Assembly: GCA_009937425.1 (NCBI GenBank)
Contig: JAACFO010000020.1
Coordinates: 1-43,075 of the forward strand
DNA from: Gammaproteobacteria bacterium
GTDB taxonomy: Bacteria; Pseudomonadota; Gammaproteobacteria; HK1
DNA length: 43,075 nucleotides
Direction: 5' to 3'
Part shown: piece after piece, positions 8,359-18,096 of the stretch
How the letters are laid out: the number at the start of each line of letters is the position of its first letter
How positions within the stretch are numbered: the first letter of the stretch is position 1
Translations under genes and position numbers: made by a program
The notes under the pieces: model-generated
Database searches by the model: none
The model's input: the letters and a program-made list of their open reading frames with translations, nothing else
What the model was told of the DNA's origin: nothing

Positions 8359-8442
8359 CTGATTTTCTCCCCGGGTAGCCCGGCGGAAGGGCCCGGATGT
8401 TATGCCATGCCCGGGGGCTTTGCAACGCTCGCCAGAACGCAC

Positions 8443-9216
8443 TCACCCGGCCCCGCGCAGCCCCTCCCCGGCCTCATTCCGGGCCCTTTGACGGCGAACC
8501 TCGTACAGGCACAGCGCCGCGGCCACCGACACGTTGAGACTCTCGGCACCGCTGCGCATGGGCACGTGGATCAGCTGGTCGCAGAGTTCGGCGGAAAGCC
8601 GTCTCAAACCCCTGCCTTCACCCCCGAGGACCATGGCCACGGGTCCCAGGAGCTCCGCCTGGGTATACGGGATACCAGCCCTGGCACCGGCGCCGATGAG
8701 CCTTACACCGGACTTTGCCATGCGCCTGAGCGCCTCCGCCAGATTGCTCACCGTCACCAGGGGCACGCGTTCGGTGGCCCCGCAGGCGGCCTTGTACACC
8801 GCCGGCGTGAGTCCGACGGCACGACGTCGCGGCACAATCACAGCATCGGCCCCGGCAGCATCGGCGCTGCGCAGGCAGGCGCCGAGGTTGTGGGGATCCT
8901 GAACACCGTCCAACACGAGCAGCAGGGCCGTGTCCCCAAGCCCGGCCAGCAGTTGCTCCAGATCGCTTGCACGCGTCGCCCTCGTGGCTCGGTAACGCAC
9001 CGCAATACCCTGATGCCTGGCGCCCTTCAGCATCCGATCCAGGGTCGCTCGGGGCACAGCACGCAGGCTGATTCCATGACGGGCAGCGAGATCCCGCGCG
9101 TGCTCACTGACGGCATCGTCACGCCCATCCTGCAGCCACAGCTCCTGGACACCCGCCGGATCCCCTTCCAGCAATGCAGCGACCGCGTGCTGACCGTAGA
9201 TGAGCTGCCTGGCCAT
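8443..9216 (-). CDS. rlmB: 23S rRNA 2'-O-methyltransferase RlmB (Gm2251)
   Basis: This SpoU-family (SPOUT) enzyme methylates the ribose of G2251 in the 23S rRNA P-loop using SAM. The product is 257 aa from the ATG at 9216. It has the N-terminal L30e-like substrate-binding domain (MARQLIYGQHAVAALLEG start), then the trefoil-knot domain with motif 1 DGVQDPHNLGACLRSADAAG, motif 2 VLGGEGRGLRRL and motif 3 IPM-SGAESLNVSVAAAL. It follows rnr by 10 bp, the usual rnr-rlmB pair. Confidence 0.97.
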   Translation of the reverse strand: MARQLIYGQHAVAALLEGDPAGVQELWLQDGRDDAVSEHARDLAARHGISLRAVPRATLDRMLKGARHQGIAVRYRATRATRASDLEQLLAGLGDTALLLVLDGVQDPHNLGACLRSADAAGADAVIVPRRRAVGLTPAVYKAACGATERVPLVTVSNLAEALRRMAKSGVRLIGAGARAGIPYTQAELLGPVAMVLGGEGRGLRRLSAELCDQLIHVPMRSGAESLNVSVAAALCLYEVRRQRARNEAGEGLRGAG

Positions 9217-9226
9217 GAACCCGCTG

Positions 9227-11473
9227 CTAGCGCTTCTTGCTCCGTTTGCCGCGGCCACGCTTTGGCCCGCGCCGCACACCCCTGCGCTGGCTGACATCCA
9301 CCAGCTCCAGGTCGATTTTGCGTTCATCCAGGTCCACACGCTGCACGACCACCCGCACACGATCGGCGAGCCGGAAGACCACGCCGGTGTGTTCCCCGGC
9401 CAGGCGGTGGCCGGCGGGATCGTAGTGGAAATAGTCGCTGCCCAGGGCACTCACATGAATCAGGCCCTCCACGTGAATGCCATCGAGGTTGACGAATAAG
9501 CCGAACGAGGTGACGCCCACGATGGTGCCGTCGAACTGTTCGCCGATGCGATCGAGCATGAACTCGCATTTCAGCCAACTGACCGCGTCACGGGTCGCGT
9601 CATCGGCGCGTCGCTCGGTCATGGATGTGTCTGCGCCAAGGCTGACCATCGCGTCGCTATCGTATTCGAAGCTTTGCAGAGATTGCTTATTCGTCAGATG
9701 CTTGATGGCACGGTGAACGAGAAGGTCCGGATAGCGGCGTATGGGCGATGTGAAATGCGCGTAACTCTCCAAGGCCAGGCCGAAATGCCCGATGTTGCGT
9801 GGACTGTAGGCAGCCTGCGCAAGGGATCGCAGGAGAACGGTCTGAATCAGCTCGGCATCGGCGCGCCCGGCGCTGCGTTCGAGGAGTTCCGCAAAATGAT
9901 GCGCCTCGGGTTGCGCGCCGCCCGCTAGCTTCATGCCCACCTCGGCGAGAAACTCGCGCAGATCCGCGAGCCTGTCCGGCGTCGGCCGATCATGGACCCG
10001 ATACAAGACGGGAATGCGGTGGCGCTCGAGAAAACGCGCCGTCGCCACATTGGCGGCGATCATGCACTCCTCGATCACACGGTGCGCATCATTGCGGGTC
10101 TCGGTCTCGATGGCTTCGATCTTCTTGTCGGCGCCAAATACTATGCGCGCCTCCTGGGTGTCGAAATCCATTGCGCCGCGGCCCTCGCGGGCACTTTTCA
10201 GCACCGCATACATGGCGTACAGCTCGTCCAGTTGTTCGATGACTCCGGACAGCCTGCGGCGCGTATCACTATCGCGCTCGACCACCGCCGCCGCCACTTC
10301 GTCGTAAGTGAGGCGTGCACGGGAACGCATGACGGCCTCGAAAAATCGTGAACGCTTGATCTGGCCATCACGGCCCACGTGCATTTCACACACCATGCAC
10401 AAGCGATCTTCGTCCGGGCGCAGCGAGCACAGGCCGTTTGACAACTTCTCCGGCAGCATGGGCAGCACCCGCTGGGGAAAGTATACCGACGTACCGCGCA
10501 GCCGCGCCTCGGTATCCAGCGGTGAACCCGGTTTCACGTAGGCAGCAACGTCGGCGATGGCAACCGTCAGTTTCCAACCGGAGGGACTGCGAATGCAGAA
10601 AACGGCGTCGTCGAAATCACGCGCATCCGCTCCGTCGATAGTTACTAGCGGCATTTGGCGTAGATCCGTGCGCCCGCTGGCGGCGGACGCGCTGACCTGG
10701 GACGGCAGGGCCTCGGCCTCGTCGATGACTGCATCCGGCCACTCGAAGGGCAGCTCGTGGGCGCGGATTGCGACGTCGATCTCCATTCCCGGCGCCATGT
10801 GATCGCCCATCACTTCCACGATTTGTCCTATGGGCTGGCTACGCTTGGTGGGTTGCTCGACGATTTCCGCCACCACCACCTGGCCGTGACCCGCGCGGCC
10901 CGTAGCAGAATCGGGGATCATGATGTCGTGATGCAGGCGGCGGTTGTCTGGCGTTACGAATCCCACGCCGCTATCACGACGATAGCGGCCGACGACCCGG
11001 TGGGTATTCCTCTCCAGCACCTCCACCAGAGCGCCCTGGCGGCGGCCCTGGCGATCGACTTCCGTGACCCGCGCCACAGCGCGATCACCGTGCATGAGCC
11101 CGCGCATCTCCCGGGGCGAGAGAAACAAGTCTTGCCCCCCATCGTCGGGAACGACAAAGCCGAATCCATCCCGATGCGCGATGACCCGGCCCGGGATCAA
11201 GTCCATTTTCCGCACCAGGCCATAGTCGCCACGGCGATTGCGGATGATTTGGCCGTCACGCTCCATGGCCCGCAATCGCCTGGTCAGCGCGACGATATCC
11301 CGCGCCGATTCGACGCCCAGCGCCGCAGACAGTTCGCCGGCAGACAAGGGTCTGTCGTGGGTTTCCAGGGTTTGCAGCAGATACTCGCGGCTGGCAATGG
11401 GATGCTCGTAGCGCCGCGCTTCGCGGGCGCGTTGAGGGTCCTTGCGGGGTTTTCGTTTATGCATCGTTGACAA
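9227..11473 (-). CDS. rnr: Ribonuclease R (3'-5' exoribonuclease)
   Basis: RNase R degrades structured RNA and takes part in rRNA quality control and trans-translation. The 748-aa product shows an N-terminal winged-helix domain (about 25-85), cold-shock domains (about 90-240), the RNB catalytic domain with the metal-binding Asp cluster in TIDGADARDFDDAVF (about 275-290), a long RNB core ending near HFTSPIRRYPDLLVHR, and a C-terminal S1 domain followed by a basic RRGPKRGRGKRSKKR tail. The listed start is a TTG at 11473 with AGGGG 5 nt upstream. An ATG at 11464 is the alternative, with a poorer ribosome binding site. It lies divergent from tRNA-Leu. Confidence 0.97.
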   Translation of the reverse strand: MSTMHKRKPRKDPQRAREARRYEHPIASREYLLQTLETHDRPLSAGELSAALGVESARDIVALTRRLRAMERDGQIIRNRRGDYGLVRKMDLIPGRVIAHRDGFGFVVPDDGGQDLFLSPREMRGLMHGDRAVARVTEVDRQGRRQGALVEVLERNTHRVVGRYRRDSGVGFVTPDNRRLHHDIMIPDSATGRAGHGQVVVAEIVEQPTKRSQPIGQIVEVMGDHMAPGMEIDVAIRAHELPFEWPDAVIDEAEALPSQVSASAASGRTDLRQMPLVTIDGADARDFDDAVFCIRSPSGWKLTVAIADVAAYVKPGSPLDTEARLRGTSVYFPQRVLPMLPEKLSNGLCSLRPDEDRLCMVCEMHVGRDGQIKRSRFFEAVMRSRARLTYDEVAAAVVERDSDTRRRLSGVIEQLDELYAMYAVLKSAREGRGAMDFDTQEARIVFGADKKIEAIETETRNDAHRVIEECMIAANVATARFLERHRIPVLYRVHDRPTPDRLADLREFLAEVGMKLAGGAQPEAHHFAELLERSAGRADAELIQTVLLRSLAQAAYSPRNIGHFGLALESYAHFTSPIRRYPDLLVHRAIKHLTNKQSLQSFEYDSDAMVSLGADTSMTERRADDATRDAVSWLKCEFMLDRIGEQFDGTIVGVTSFGLFVNLDGIHVEGLIHVSALGSDYFHYDPAGHRLAGEHTGVVFRLADRVRVVVQRVDLDERKIDLELVDVSQRRGVRRGPKRGRGKRSKKR

Positions 11474-11495
11474 TAATACCCCTGCTGGGTAGAGT
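11467..11495 (+). promoter_or_regulatory. Sigma70-type promoter, probably for tRNA-Leu
   Basis: A consensus -35 TTGACA at 11467-11472 is followed after 17 bp by TAGAGT at 11490-11495 (4/6 match to TATAAT). The expected start of transcription is near 11502, about 58 nt before the mature tRNA. The -35 overlaps the first codons of the divergent rnr gene. Confidence 0.5.
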
Positions 11496-11559
11496 CGCGC
11501 CCTTCCCGCCGACCGCCCCCGGGCATCAGTTCAAGCATGCCGCGAGTGGCGCCGCCCGT

Positions 11560-11646
11560 GCCGAGGTGGCGAAATTGGTAGACGCGCTGCGTTCAGGGCG
11601 CAGTGGGGGTAACCCCGTGGAGGTTCAAGTCCTCTCCTCGGCACCA
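11560..11646 (+). tRNA. tRNA-Leu (anticodon CAG)
   Basis: The 87-nt sequence begins GCCGAGGTGGCGAAATTGG, a typical class II tRNA-Leu 5' end. Its anticodon stem CTGCG/CGCAG encloses the loop TTCAGGG, giving anticodon CAG (11594-11596). A long variable arm (GTGGGGGTAACCCCGT) and a T arm (GGTTCAAGTCC) follow, then an acceptor 3' strand CCTCGGC pairing with the 5' end and an encoded ACCA terminus. It lies between rnr and the plus-strand amidotransferase gene. Confidence 0.98.
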
Positions 11647-11774
11647 ATCACCTTGGCCTTTGGAACCGACGACGTTCTCCAAAGCGCCAGCGAGACTGCC
11701 GTCCCCGTGCGCCGGGATTTTCGCCCTTTGCGCGCTCCGGACAGGGCGCTTGATCGCGGCATTGGAACGCCGGC

Positions 11775-12494
11775 ATGCGGATTCTAGTCTTTCAGCACAT
11801 CGCCTGCGAGCACCCGGGAATATTTCGGGACTTCATGGCTGATGACGGCGCCGTTACCCACACTGTCGAACTGGACTACGGTGAACCGATTCCATGCCTC
11901 GATGACTTCGACGCCTTGATGGTCATGGGGGGGCCCATGGACGTATGGCAAAGTAAGAGCCATCCATGGCTGGAAGCCGAGGTTGCCGCCATTCGCGACT
12001 GGGTGGTGGTCAGAGGGCGTCCGTTCCTGGGATTCTGTCTGGGGCATCAACTTCTCGCCGAGGCGCTGGGCGGGACCGTGGAAGCCGCCGGCGAGCCCGA
12101 GATCGGCGTGATGACAGTCAATCTCACCGACGCCGGCAGACAAAGCCCTTTTCTTATCGGTGTGGCGTCGCGAATTCCATGCTTTCAGTGGCACAGCGCG
12201 GAAGTTACCCAGCCACCAGAGGGTGCGGAAATTCTGGCTTCGTCACCGGCGTGCGCAAACAACGCAATGTCATGGGGGGCGTGCGCTTTTTCCATTCAGT
12301 TCCATGTGGAGATCACGCCGACGACGGTCACAGAATGGGGCGCGATACCCGCATACGCAAGCGCTCTGGAGGCGGCCCTGGGAACCGGCGCGCTCGGGCG
12401 TGTGGAACGCGATACGAGATTCCAGATGGCGAATTTCAACGCCATCTCGAAGCAACTCTATACGAACTTCATGGCGGTCGCGGGACGGGTGTAA
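11775..12494 (+). CDS. Class I glutamine amidotransferase-like protein (GATase1)
   Basis: A stand-alone GATase1 protein of 239 aa, related to the stand-alone homologues of the GMP-synthase amidotransferase domain. The nucleophile elbow GFCLGHQL gives Cys88, and QFHVEI gives His177 and Glu179, completing a Cys-His-Glu triad. MGGPMDVW (about 51-58) forms the oxyanion loop region. There is no synthetase domain, so the acceptor is unknown. It precedes a class III aminotransferase by 67 bp on the same strand, which would fit hydrolysis of a gamma-glutamyl amide or amine before transamination (compare PuuD in putrescine use), but that is only contextual inference. The ATG at 11775 has GGAA about 8 nt upstream. 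Confidence 0.85.
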   Translation: MRILVFQHIACEHPGIFRDFMADDGAVTHTVELDYGEPIPCLDDFDALMVMGGPMDVWQSKSHPWLEAEVAAIRDWVVVRGRPFLGFCLGHQLLAEALGGTVEAAGEPEIGVMTVNLTDAGRQSPFLIGVASRIPCFQWHSAEVTQPPEGAEILASSPACANNAMSWGACAFSIQFHVEITPTTVTEWGAIPAYASALEAALGTGALGRVERDTRFQMANFNAISKQLYTNFMAVAGRV

Positions 12495-12561
12495 TCACAT
12501 CTTGACCCGTTCCCGTGGCCGACCCACACTCGACCCATGGCGTCACAAATGGAGTCCCGAA

Positions 12562-13962
12562 ATGGTCTCTAACGTTAAGTTCGATACTGCGGATCTCTGG
12601 CGCAAGGACAGAGACCACTATATTCACCCCTGGACAGATTTCTCGACCTTCAAGGAAGAAGGTAGTGTGGTCATGGCCGACTCCGACGGCGCCTACGTGA
12701 TGGATTCCGAAGGCAGGCGATTTCTGGACGGCATCGGTGGTCTGTGGTGCGTGAACATCGGCTACGCTAACGGAGAGATGGCCGACGCCATCGCCGAGCA
12801 AGTGCGCCGGATCCCCTACTACTCGACCTTTACACACATTACGACGCCGCCAGCAGCGGAGCTCGCCGCGAAGCTCGCCGAGCTCGCCCCGGGACCGTTG
12901 AATCACGTCTTCTACGGTACCGGCGGATCCATGTCCAACGACACGGCCGTTCGTATTATTCATTTCTATTTCAATCGCCTGGGTAAGACGAACAAGAAAA
13001 AAATCATCTCGCGGGTCGACGGCTACCACGGCAGCACCTATCTGGCGATGTCCATGACCGGCGTGGCCTTCGACCACCAGGGTTTTGACGTCGACAAGGA
13101 ACTCGTGCACCACATTCCCGCGCCGAACTGCTACCGCCGGCCCGATGGCATGTCGCTGGAGGAGTTCTGCGACGAGAAGGTGGCCGATCTGGAGAACAAA
13201 ATTCTGGAACTGGGGCCGGAAAACGTCGCCTGCTTTATCGCCGAGCCGATTATGGGTGCGGGTGGCGTTATCGTACCGCCGCCCGGTTATCACCGACGCA
13301 CCATGGACGTCTGCCGAAAATACGGCGTGCTCTACATATCGGACGAGGTGGTCACGGCGTTCGGTCGGCTTGGCCACATGTTCGCATCGGAAGATGCATT
13401 CGACCTGGTCCCGGACTTCATCACCCTGGCCAAGGGTATCAGCTCAGGCTATGTGCCGCTTTCCGCGAGCATGATTTCGGACGCCGTATACGACGTCATC
13501 AGCGTACCCCAGGCGAAAGGCGCGATGTTCACCCATGGATTCACCTACTCGGGACACCCCGTGAGTTGCGCCGCGGGTCTCAAGAACATCGAGATCATGG
13601 AGCGGGAAGATATTTGCGGTCATGTACGCAAGGTCGGCCCTTATCTCGAAGAACGCCTCGCCACCTTGTTGGATCTACCTATCGTCGGCGACGTACGCGG
13701 CAGCAAATTCATGATGTGCATCGAAAACGTGGCCGACAAGAAGACAAAGGCCTTGTTGCCGGAAGACGCCCACATCGGCGACCGTATAGCGCGACATGCC
13801 CAGGCCCGGGGACTGATCGTACGCCCGATCGCTCACCTCAATGTGCTGTCGCCGCCGTTGATACTCAGCCGGGAGCAGATCGACTTCATGGTCGAGACTT
13901 TGAGGGAAAGTATTATTGCCAGCATGGATGACATGATCCGCGAGGGCCTGTGGAAGGGCTGA
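12562..13962 (+). CDS. Class III PLP-dependent aminotransferase (omega-amine/putrescine type)
   Basis: The product is 466 aa from the ATG at 12562, with GGAG 7 nt upstream; the frame stays open further upstream but without relation to the family. It is a fold-type I class III aminotransferase: SMSNDTAVR (about 123-131) binds the PLP phosphate, GYHGST (154-159) is the family signature, Asp261 in ISDEVVTAFGR contacts the pyridine nitrogen, and Lys291 in TLAKGISSGYVPL forms the Schiff base. Similarity is to the group holding putrescine-, beta-alanine- and other omega-amino-acid:pyruvate transaminases. The exact amine donor cannot be read from the sequence. It is followed after 7 bp by a VOC protein and preceded by a glutamine amidotransferase, so a small catabolic operon is likely. 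Confidence 0.93.
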   Translation: MVSNVKFDTADLWRKDRDHYIHPWTDFSTFKEEGSVVMADSDGAYVMDSEGRRFLDGIGGLWCVNIGYANGEMADAIAEQVRRIPYYSTFTHITTPPAAELAAKLAELAPGPLNHVFYGTGGSMSNDTAVRIIHFYFNRLGKTNKKKIISRVDGYHGSTYLAMSMTGVAFDHQGFDVDKELVHHIPAPNCYRRPDGMSLEEFCDEKVADLENKILELGPENVACFIAEPIMGAGGVIVPPPGYHRRTMDVCRKYGVLYISDEVVTAFGRLGHMFASEDAFDLVPDFITLAKGISSGYVPLSASMISDAVYDVISVPQAKGAMFTHGFTYSGHPVSCAAGLKNIEIMEREDICGHVRKVGPYLEERLATLLDLPIVGDVRGSKFMMCIENVADKKTKALLPEDAHIGDRIARHAQARGLIVRPIAHLNVLSPPLILSREQIDFMVETLRESIIASMDDMIREGLWKG

Positions 13963-13969
13963 TTCGTCC

Positions 13970-14410
13970 ATGAGCAAGAAACGAACGGGTGATCCGTGGA
14001 TGCCGGCGCCCCGCTACGCGCGCACGCTCAAGGGCCTGACAGTGAATTTGCTGGTCCGCGACATCGCGGCGGCCCTACCCTTTCATCGGCAGGTGCTGGG
14101 AGCGACGTTAATCTACTCGGATCCGGACATTGCCGTATTGCGCGGCACCGATGCCGAATGGATGCTGCACGCCGACCATACTTACGACGCCCATCCATTA
14201 CACGCGGCTCTCGTTAAAGCGACCACCCGTGGTCTGGGTGCGGAGCTGCGCTTGCACGGCCGGGATCCGGACGAGGCTGAGAAACAGGCGCGGCGCCTCG
14301 GCTTCGACGTCATCGAAGCCAGCGCGGATAAAGCCCATGGGCTGCGGGAAGTGTTTCTGCGCGACGCGGATGGCTATGTGTGGGTGCCGGACGTTCCGTT
14401 GGCGCCGTAA
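13970..14410 (+). CDS. VOC-superfamily protein (glyoxalase/bleomycin-resistance fold)
   Basis: A 146-aa protein with two betaalphabetabetabeta modules: LKGLTVNLLVRDIAAALPFHRQVLG-type start (about 20-45) and a C-terminal DADGYVWVPDVPL that resembles the D-DG-W metal-site strand of VOC proteins. Members isomerise, cleave or sequester small molecules, often with a divalent metal; the substrate cannot be predicted here. The ATG lies 7 bp after the aminotransferase stop, so the two are probably co-transcribed. The 20-bp spacer to the convergent purA gene shows no obvious terminator. Confidence 0.8.
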   Translation: MSKKRTGDPWMPAPRYARTLKGLTVNLLVRDIAAALPFHRQVLGATLIYSDPDIAVLRGTDAEWMLHADHTYDAHPLHAALVKATTRGLGAELRLHGRDPDEAEKQARRLGFDVIEASADKAHGLREVFLRDADGYVWVPDVPLAP

Positions 14411-14430
14411 GCCCTAGTCATACGGATGGG

Positions 14431-15747
<1,317 letters not shown>

Positions 15748-15750
15748 TCA

Positions 15751-16935
15751 TCAATCGATCTCCGTGATTTGCCATTTACCATCGCGTTTTCGCAAACCGC
15801 GACGGCCGTGGTGATCCGCGTTGGCTTTCTCATCAGGTAGTTCGTATACCACGCGCTTGCCGTCACTGCGTAGTGCTTTCACCAGCGCAAGCAATTCCGG
15901 ATCCGAGGACCAGGGCGCACGGATCGCCGTCATGTCGGCCTTGCCGCTAAACGTACCGGCGAGCGTCAACAAGCTCTTGAGATCCGTGCTGAACCCCGTC
16001 GCCGGACGAGCATGGCCGAAAGCACTGCCGATCTCATCGTAACGGCCACCGCGGGCTACCTCCTGCCCATGTCCCGGCACCAGCGCCGCAAAAACGACCC
16101 CGGTGTGATATCGATAGCCGCGCAATTCGGCCAGGTCCACGTGCAGCGGTGTGTCCGGGAAGCGCGCCTTCACGGCCTCGGCGGTCTGCTCCAGCCGATC
16201 GACAGCGGCGAGAACTGCCTTGTCAGCCGCGCTCAGCGCCAGCCGCGCCTCGGCAAACACTGACTCGTCCCCGTTGAGCTCCGCCAGCGCCAGAATCATC
16301 GAGGCAATGCCCGCCTGCGCCGGCGTTGCGTCCAGAAGCTCGGCTATCTCACCCCGCGCCTTGCGCTGCAATGCATGGTGCAATGCGGTTTCCCGGGCGC
16401 TGTCGATGCCGGCCTGCTTAGCCAGTGCACGGAATACCCCCACGTGGCCGAGATCGACATGCACATCATCGACGCCAGCGACTGCCAGCGTCTCGAGCAT
16501 CAAGCTCAGAATTTCGCAATCGCTTTCGAAACCGGCATGGCCGTAGAGCTCGGCGCCCACCTGCACCGGCGAGCGTGTGCGCGTGAAGCCATCGGGTAGC
16601 GCATGCAGCACGGTACCCAGATAACACAGCCGTGCGCAGGTCTCGTCCCGGAGTCCCCGGGCATCGATGCGTGCCACCTGCGGCGTCATGTCGGCGCGGA
16701 TGCCGATCAACCTGCCGGTGAGCTGATCCGTCAGCTTGAAAGTCTTCAGATCCAGGTCGCTTCCCGTGCCTACCAGAAGAGACTCCAGATACTCGATAAA
16801 CGGCGGGATGACGAGTTGATAACCCCAGCTCGAATACAGATCCAGTACCTGGCGTCGCAACTGCTCGAGTCGACCTGCCTCTGGCGGCAAGACCTCGTCA
16901 ACGCCTTCGGGAAGTAACCAGCGATCGGAAATCAT
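15751..16935 (-). CDS. hisZ: ATP phosphoribosyltransferase regulatory subunit
   Basis: HisZ is a catalytically inactive histidyl-tRNA-synthetase paralogue that partners the short form of HisG and makes it sensitive to histidine. The 394-aa product has class II synthetase features: WLLPEGVDEVLPPEA at the start, IPPFIEYLESLL near 45, and the motif 2-like RADMTPQVARIDAR near 97. It lacks the anticodon-binding domain expected of a true HisRS. Its presence predicts a short-form HisG elsewhere in the genome. It overlaps the DUF2065 gene by 4 nt. Confidence 0.95.
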   Translation of the reverse strand: MISDRWLLPEGVDEVLPPEAGRLEQLRRQVLDLYSSWGYQLVIPPFIEYLESLLVGTGSDLDLKTFKLTDQLTGRLIGIRADMTPQVARIDARGLRDETCARLCYLGTVLHALPDGFTRTRSPVQVGAELYGHAGFESDCEILSLMLETLAVAGVDDVHVDLGHVGVFRALAKQAGIDSARETALHHALQRKARGEIAELLDATPAQAGIASMILALAELNGDESVFAEARLALSAADKAVLAAVDRLEQTAEAVKARFPDTPLHVDLAELRGYRYHTGVVFAALVPGHGQEVARGGRYDEIGSAFGHARPATGFSTDLKSLLTLAGTFSGKADMTAIRAPWSSDPELLALVKALRSDGKRVVYELPDEKANADHHGRRGLRKRDGKWQITEID

Positions 16936-17120
16936 GAGTTAACGGCGTAAAGCAGCAAGCACCCGAGCACCATCGCGGACAACCCGGCGAAACGCAGCGT
17001 GTTGTCGCTGAGCTCGCAAATCATTGCCAGCGTTCTTCTTAGCCCCTCGGGACTCAAAAAAGGCATGATGCCTTCGAGGATGAAGAGCAACGCGATGGCG
17101 ACAAGAAGTTCGTGCCACAT
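16932..17120 (-). CDS. DUF2065 small membrane protein (YjeT-like)
   Basis: A 62-aa protein with two hydrophobic segments (about 4-20 and 43-59) joined by a short loop with PFLSPEGLRRTL. Sequence and position between hflC and hisZ/purA match the YjeT/DUF2065 family, whose function is unknown. Its stop overlaps the hisZ ATG by 4 nt. The 107-bp spacer to hflC holds no other recognisable gene. Confidence 0.9.
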   Translation of the reverse strand: MWHELLVAIALLFILEGIMPFLSPEGLRRTLAMICELSDNTLRFAGLSAMVLGCLLLYAVNS

Positions 17121-17227
17121 GTGACAGCTGATCCGGGCGACTCGGGCCGTACATTGCGATGCAGCGCATCAGCGCTGCCATGGAATTGCGAGCAGCATCC
17201 CCCCTATCGCGAGGATGAGCGCCCCCC

Positions 17228-18094
17228 CTACTCTTTTACTTCCGCGCCCTTGAAGTATTTAAAGAACTGCGTGTTCGGCTCCACCAGTAACACGTCCGAA
17301 GGACTGTTGAAGGTGTTACGGTATGCCCCCAGGCTGCGATAGAGCGAGTAAAACTCTTCGTCTTCGCTGTAGGCGTTCGCGTAGATTTCCGTAGCGCGCC
17401 CGTCGCCGGCGCCCTTGACCTTCTGAGCATCACGCTGGGCTTCCGCGATAATGACCTCGCGCTCCCGATCGGCTTCGGCGCGAATCTTTTTGCTCCGCTC
17501 TTCACCCTCGGAGCGGAACTTTTTCGCTACCTGCTCGCGTTCCGCCGACATGCGCGCGTAGACCGAGGCGCTCACCTGTTCGGGAAGGTCGATGCGTTTG
17601 ATGCGCACGTCGATAATTTCTATGCCCAGCTCGTCCGCTTGATTCCTTGCCGACAGCCGCAGCTTATCCATGATTTCCTGGCGCTCTCCGGATACCACTT
17701 GCTGAATGGTGCGCTTACCGAATTCGTCCTTGAGGCTTTTCTGAATAACGGCCGACAGACGGTTCGATGCCCTGCCCGGGCTTCCCCCGGTTGACGTGTA
17801 ATACCGCACCACATCCAAGATGCGCCACTTAACAAAGGAATCGACCTTGACGTTCTTTTTCTCCAGGGTCAGATAGAGCTCCGGATCCGAATCAAGATTC
17901 TGAATGCGCTTGTCGAACTTGATAATGTCCTGGACCAGCGGAATCTTGAAATGCAGTCCGGGCTCGTAGTCGGCCCGCACCACCTCGCCAAGCTGCAGAT
18001 TGATGGCTCGTTCGCGTTCGTCGACGGTGAATATCGACATGGACGCGATGATCGCCGCGATTACCAGAAGTGCGAGAAGGACTTTACCCGACAT
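17228..18094 (-). CDS. hflC: FtsH protease modulator HflC
   Basis: HflC forms, with HflK, a large membrane cage around the FtsH protease and limits its degradation of membrane proteins. The 288-aa product has one N-terminal transmembrane segment (about 4-22), followed by a periplasmic SPFH/Band-7 domain (FTVDERERAINLQLGEVV, then LGIEIIDVRIKRIDLPEQV) and a charged coiled-coil region (about 185-240). It ends FFKYFKGAEVKE. It follows hflK by 2 bp. Confidence 0.98.
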   Translation of the reverse strand: MSGKVLLALLVIAAIIASMSIFTVDERERAINLQLGEVVRADYEPGLHFKIPLVQDIIKFDKRIQNLDSDPELYLTLEKKNVKVDSFVKWRILDVVRYYTSTGGSPGRASNRLSAVIQKSLKDEFGKRTIQQVVSGERQEIMDKLRLSARNQADELGIEIIDVRIKRIDLPEQVSASVYARMSAEREQVAKKFRSEGEERSKKIRAEADREREVIIAEAQRDAQKVKGAGDGRATEIYANAYSEDEEFYSLYRSLGAYRNTFNSPSDVLLVEPNTQFFKYFKGAEVKE

Positions 18095-18096
18095 TA

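Noticed and set aside
11647..11774. Integrase attachment site at the tRNA-Leu 3' end.
   Set aside because: No second copy of the tRNA 3' end and no integrase gene are seen in the window.
12160..12561. Upstream in-frame extension of the aminotransferase gene.
   Set aside because: It overlaps the amidotransferase gene in another frame. The ATG at 12562 has a good ribosome binding site and begins the conserved sequence.
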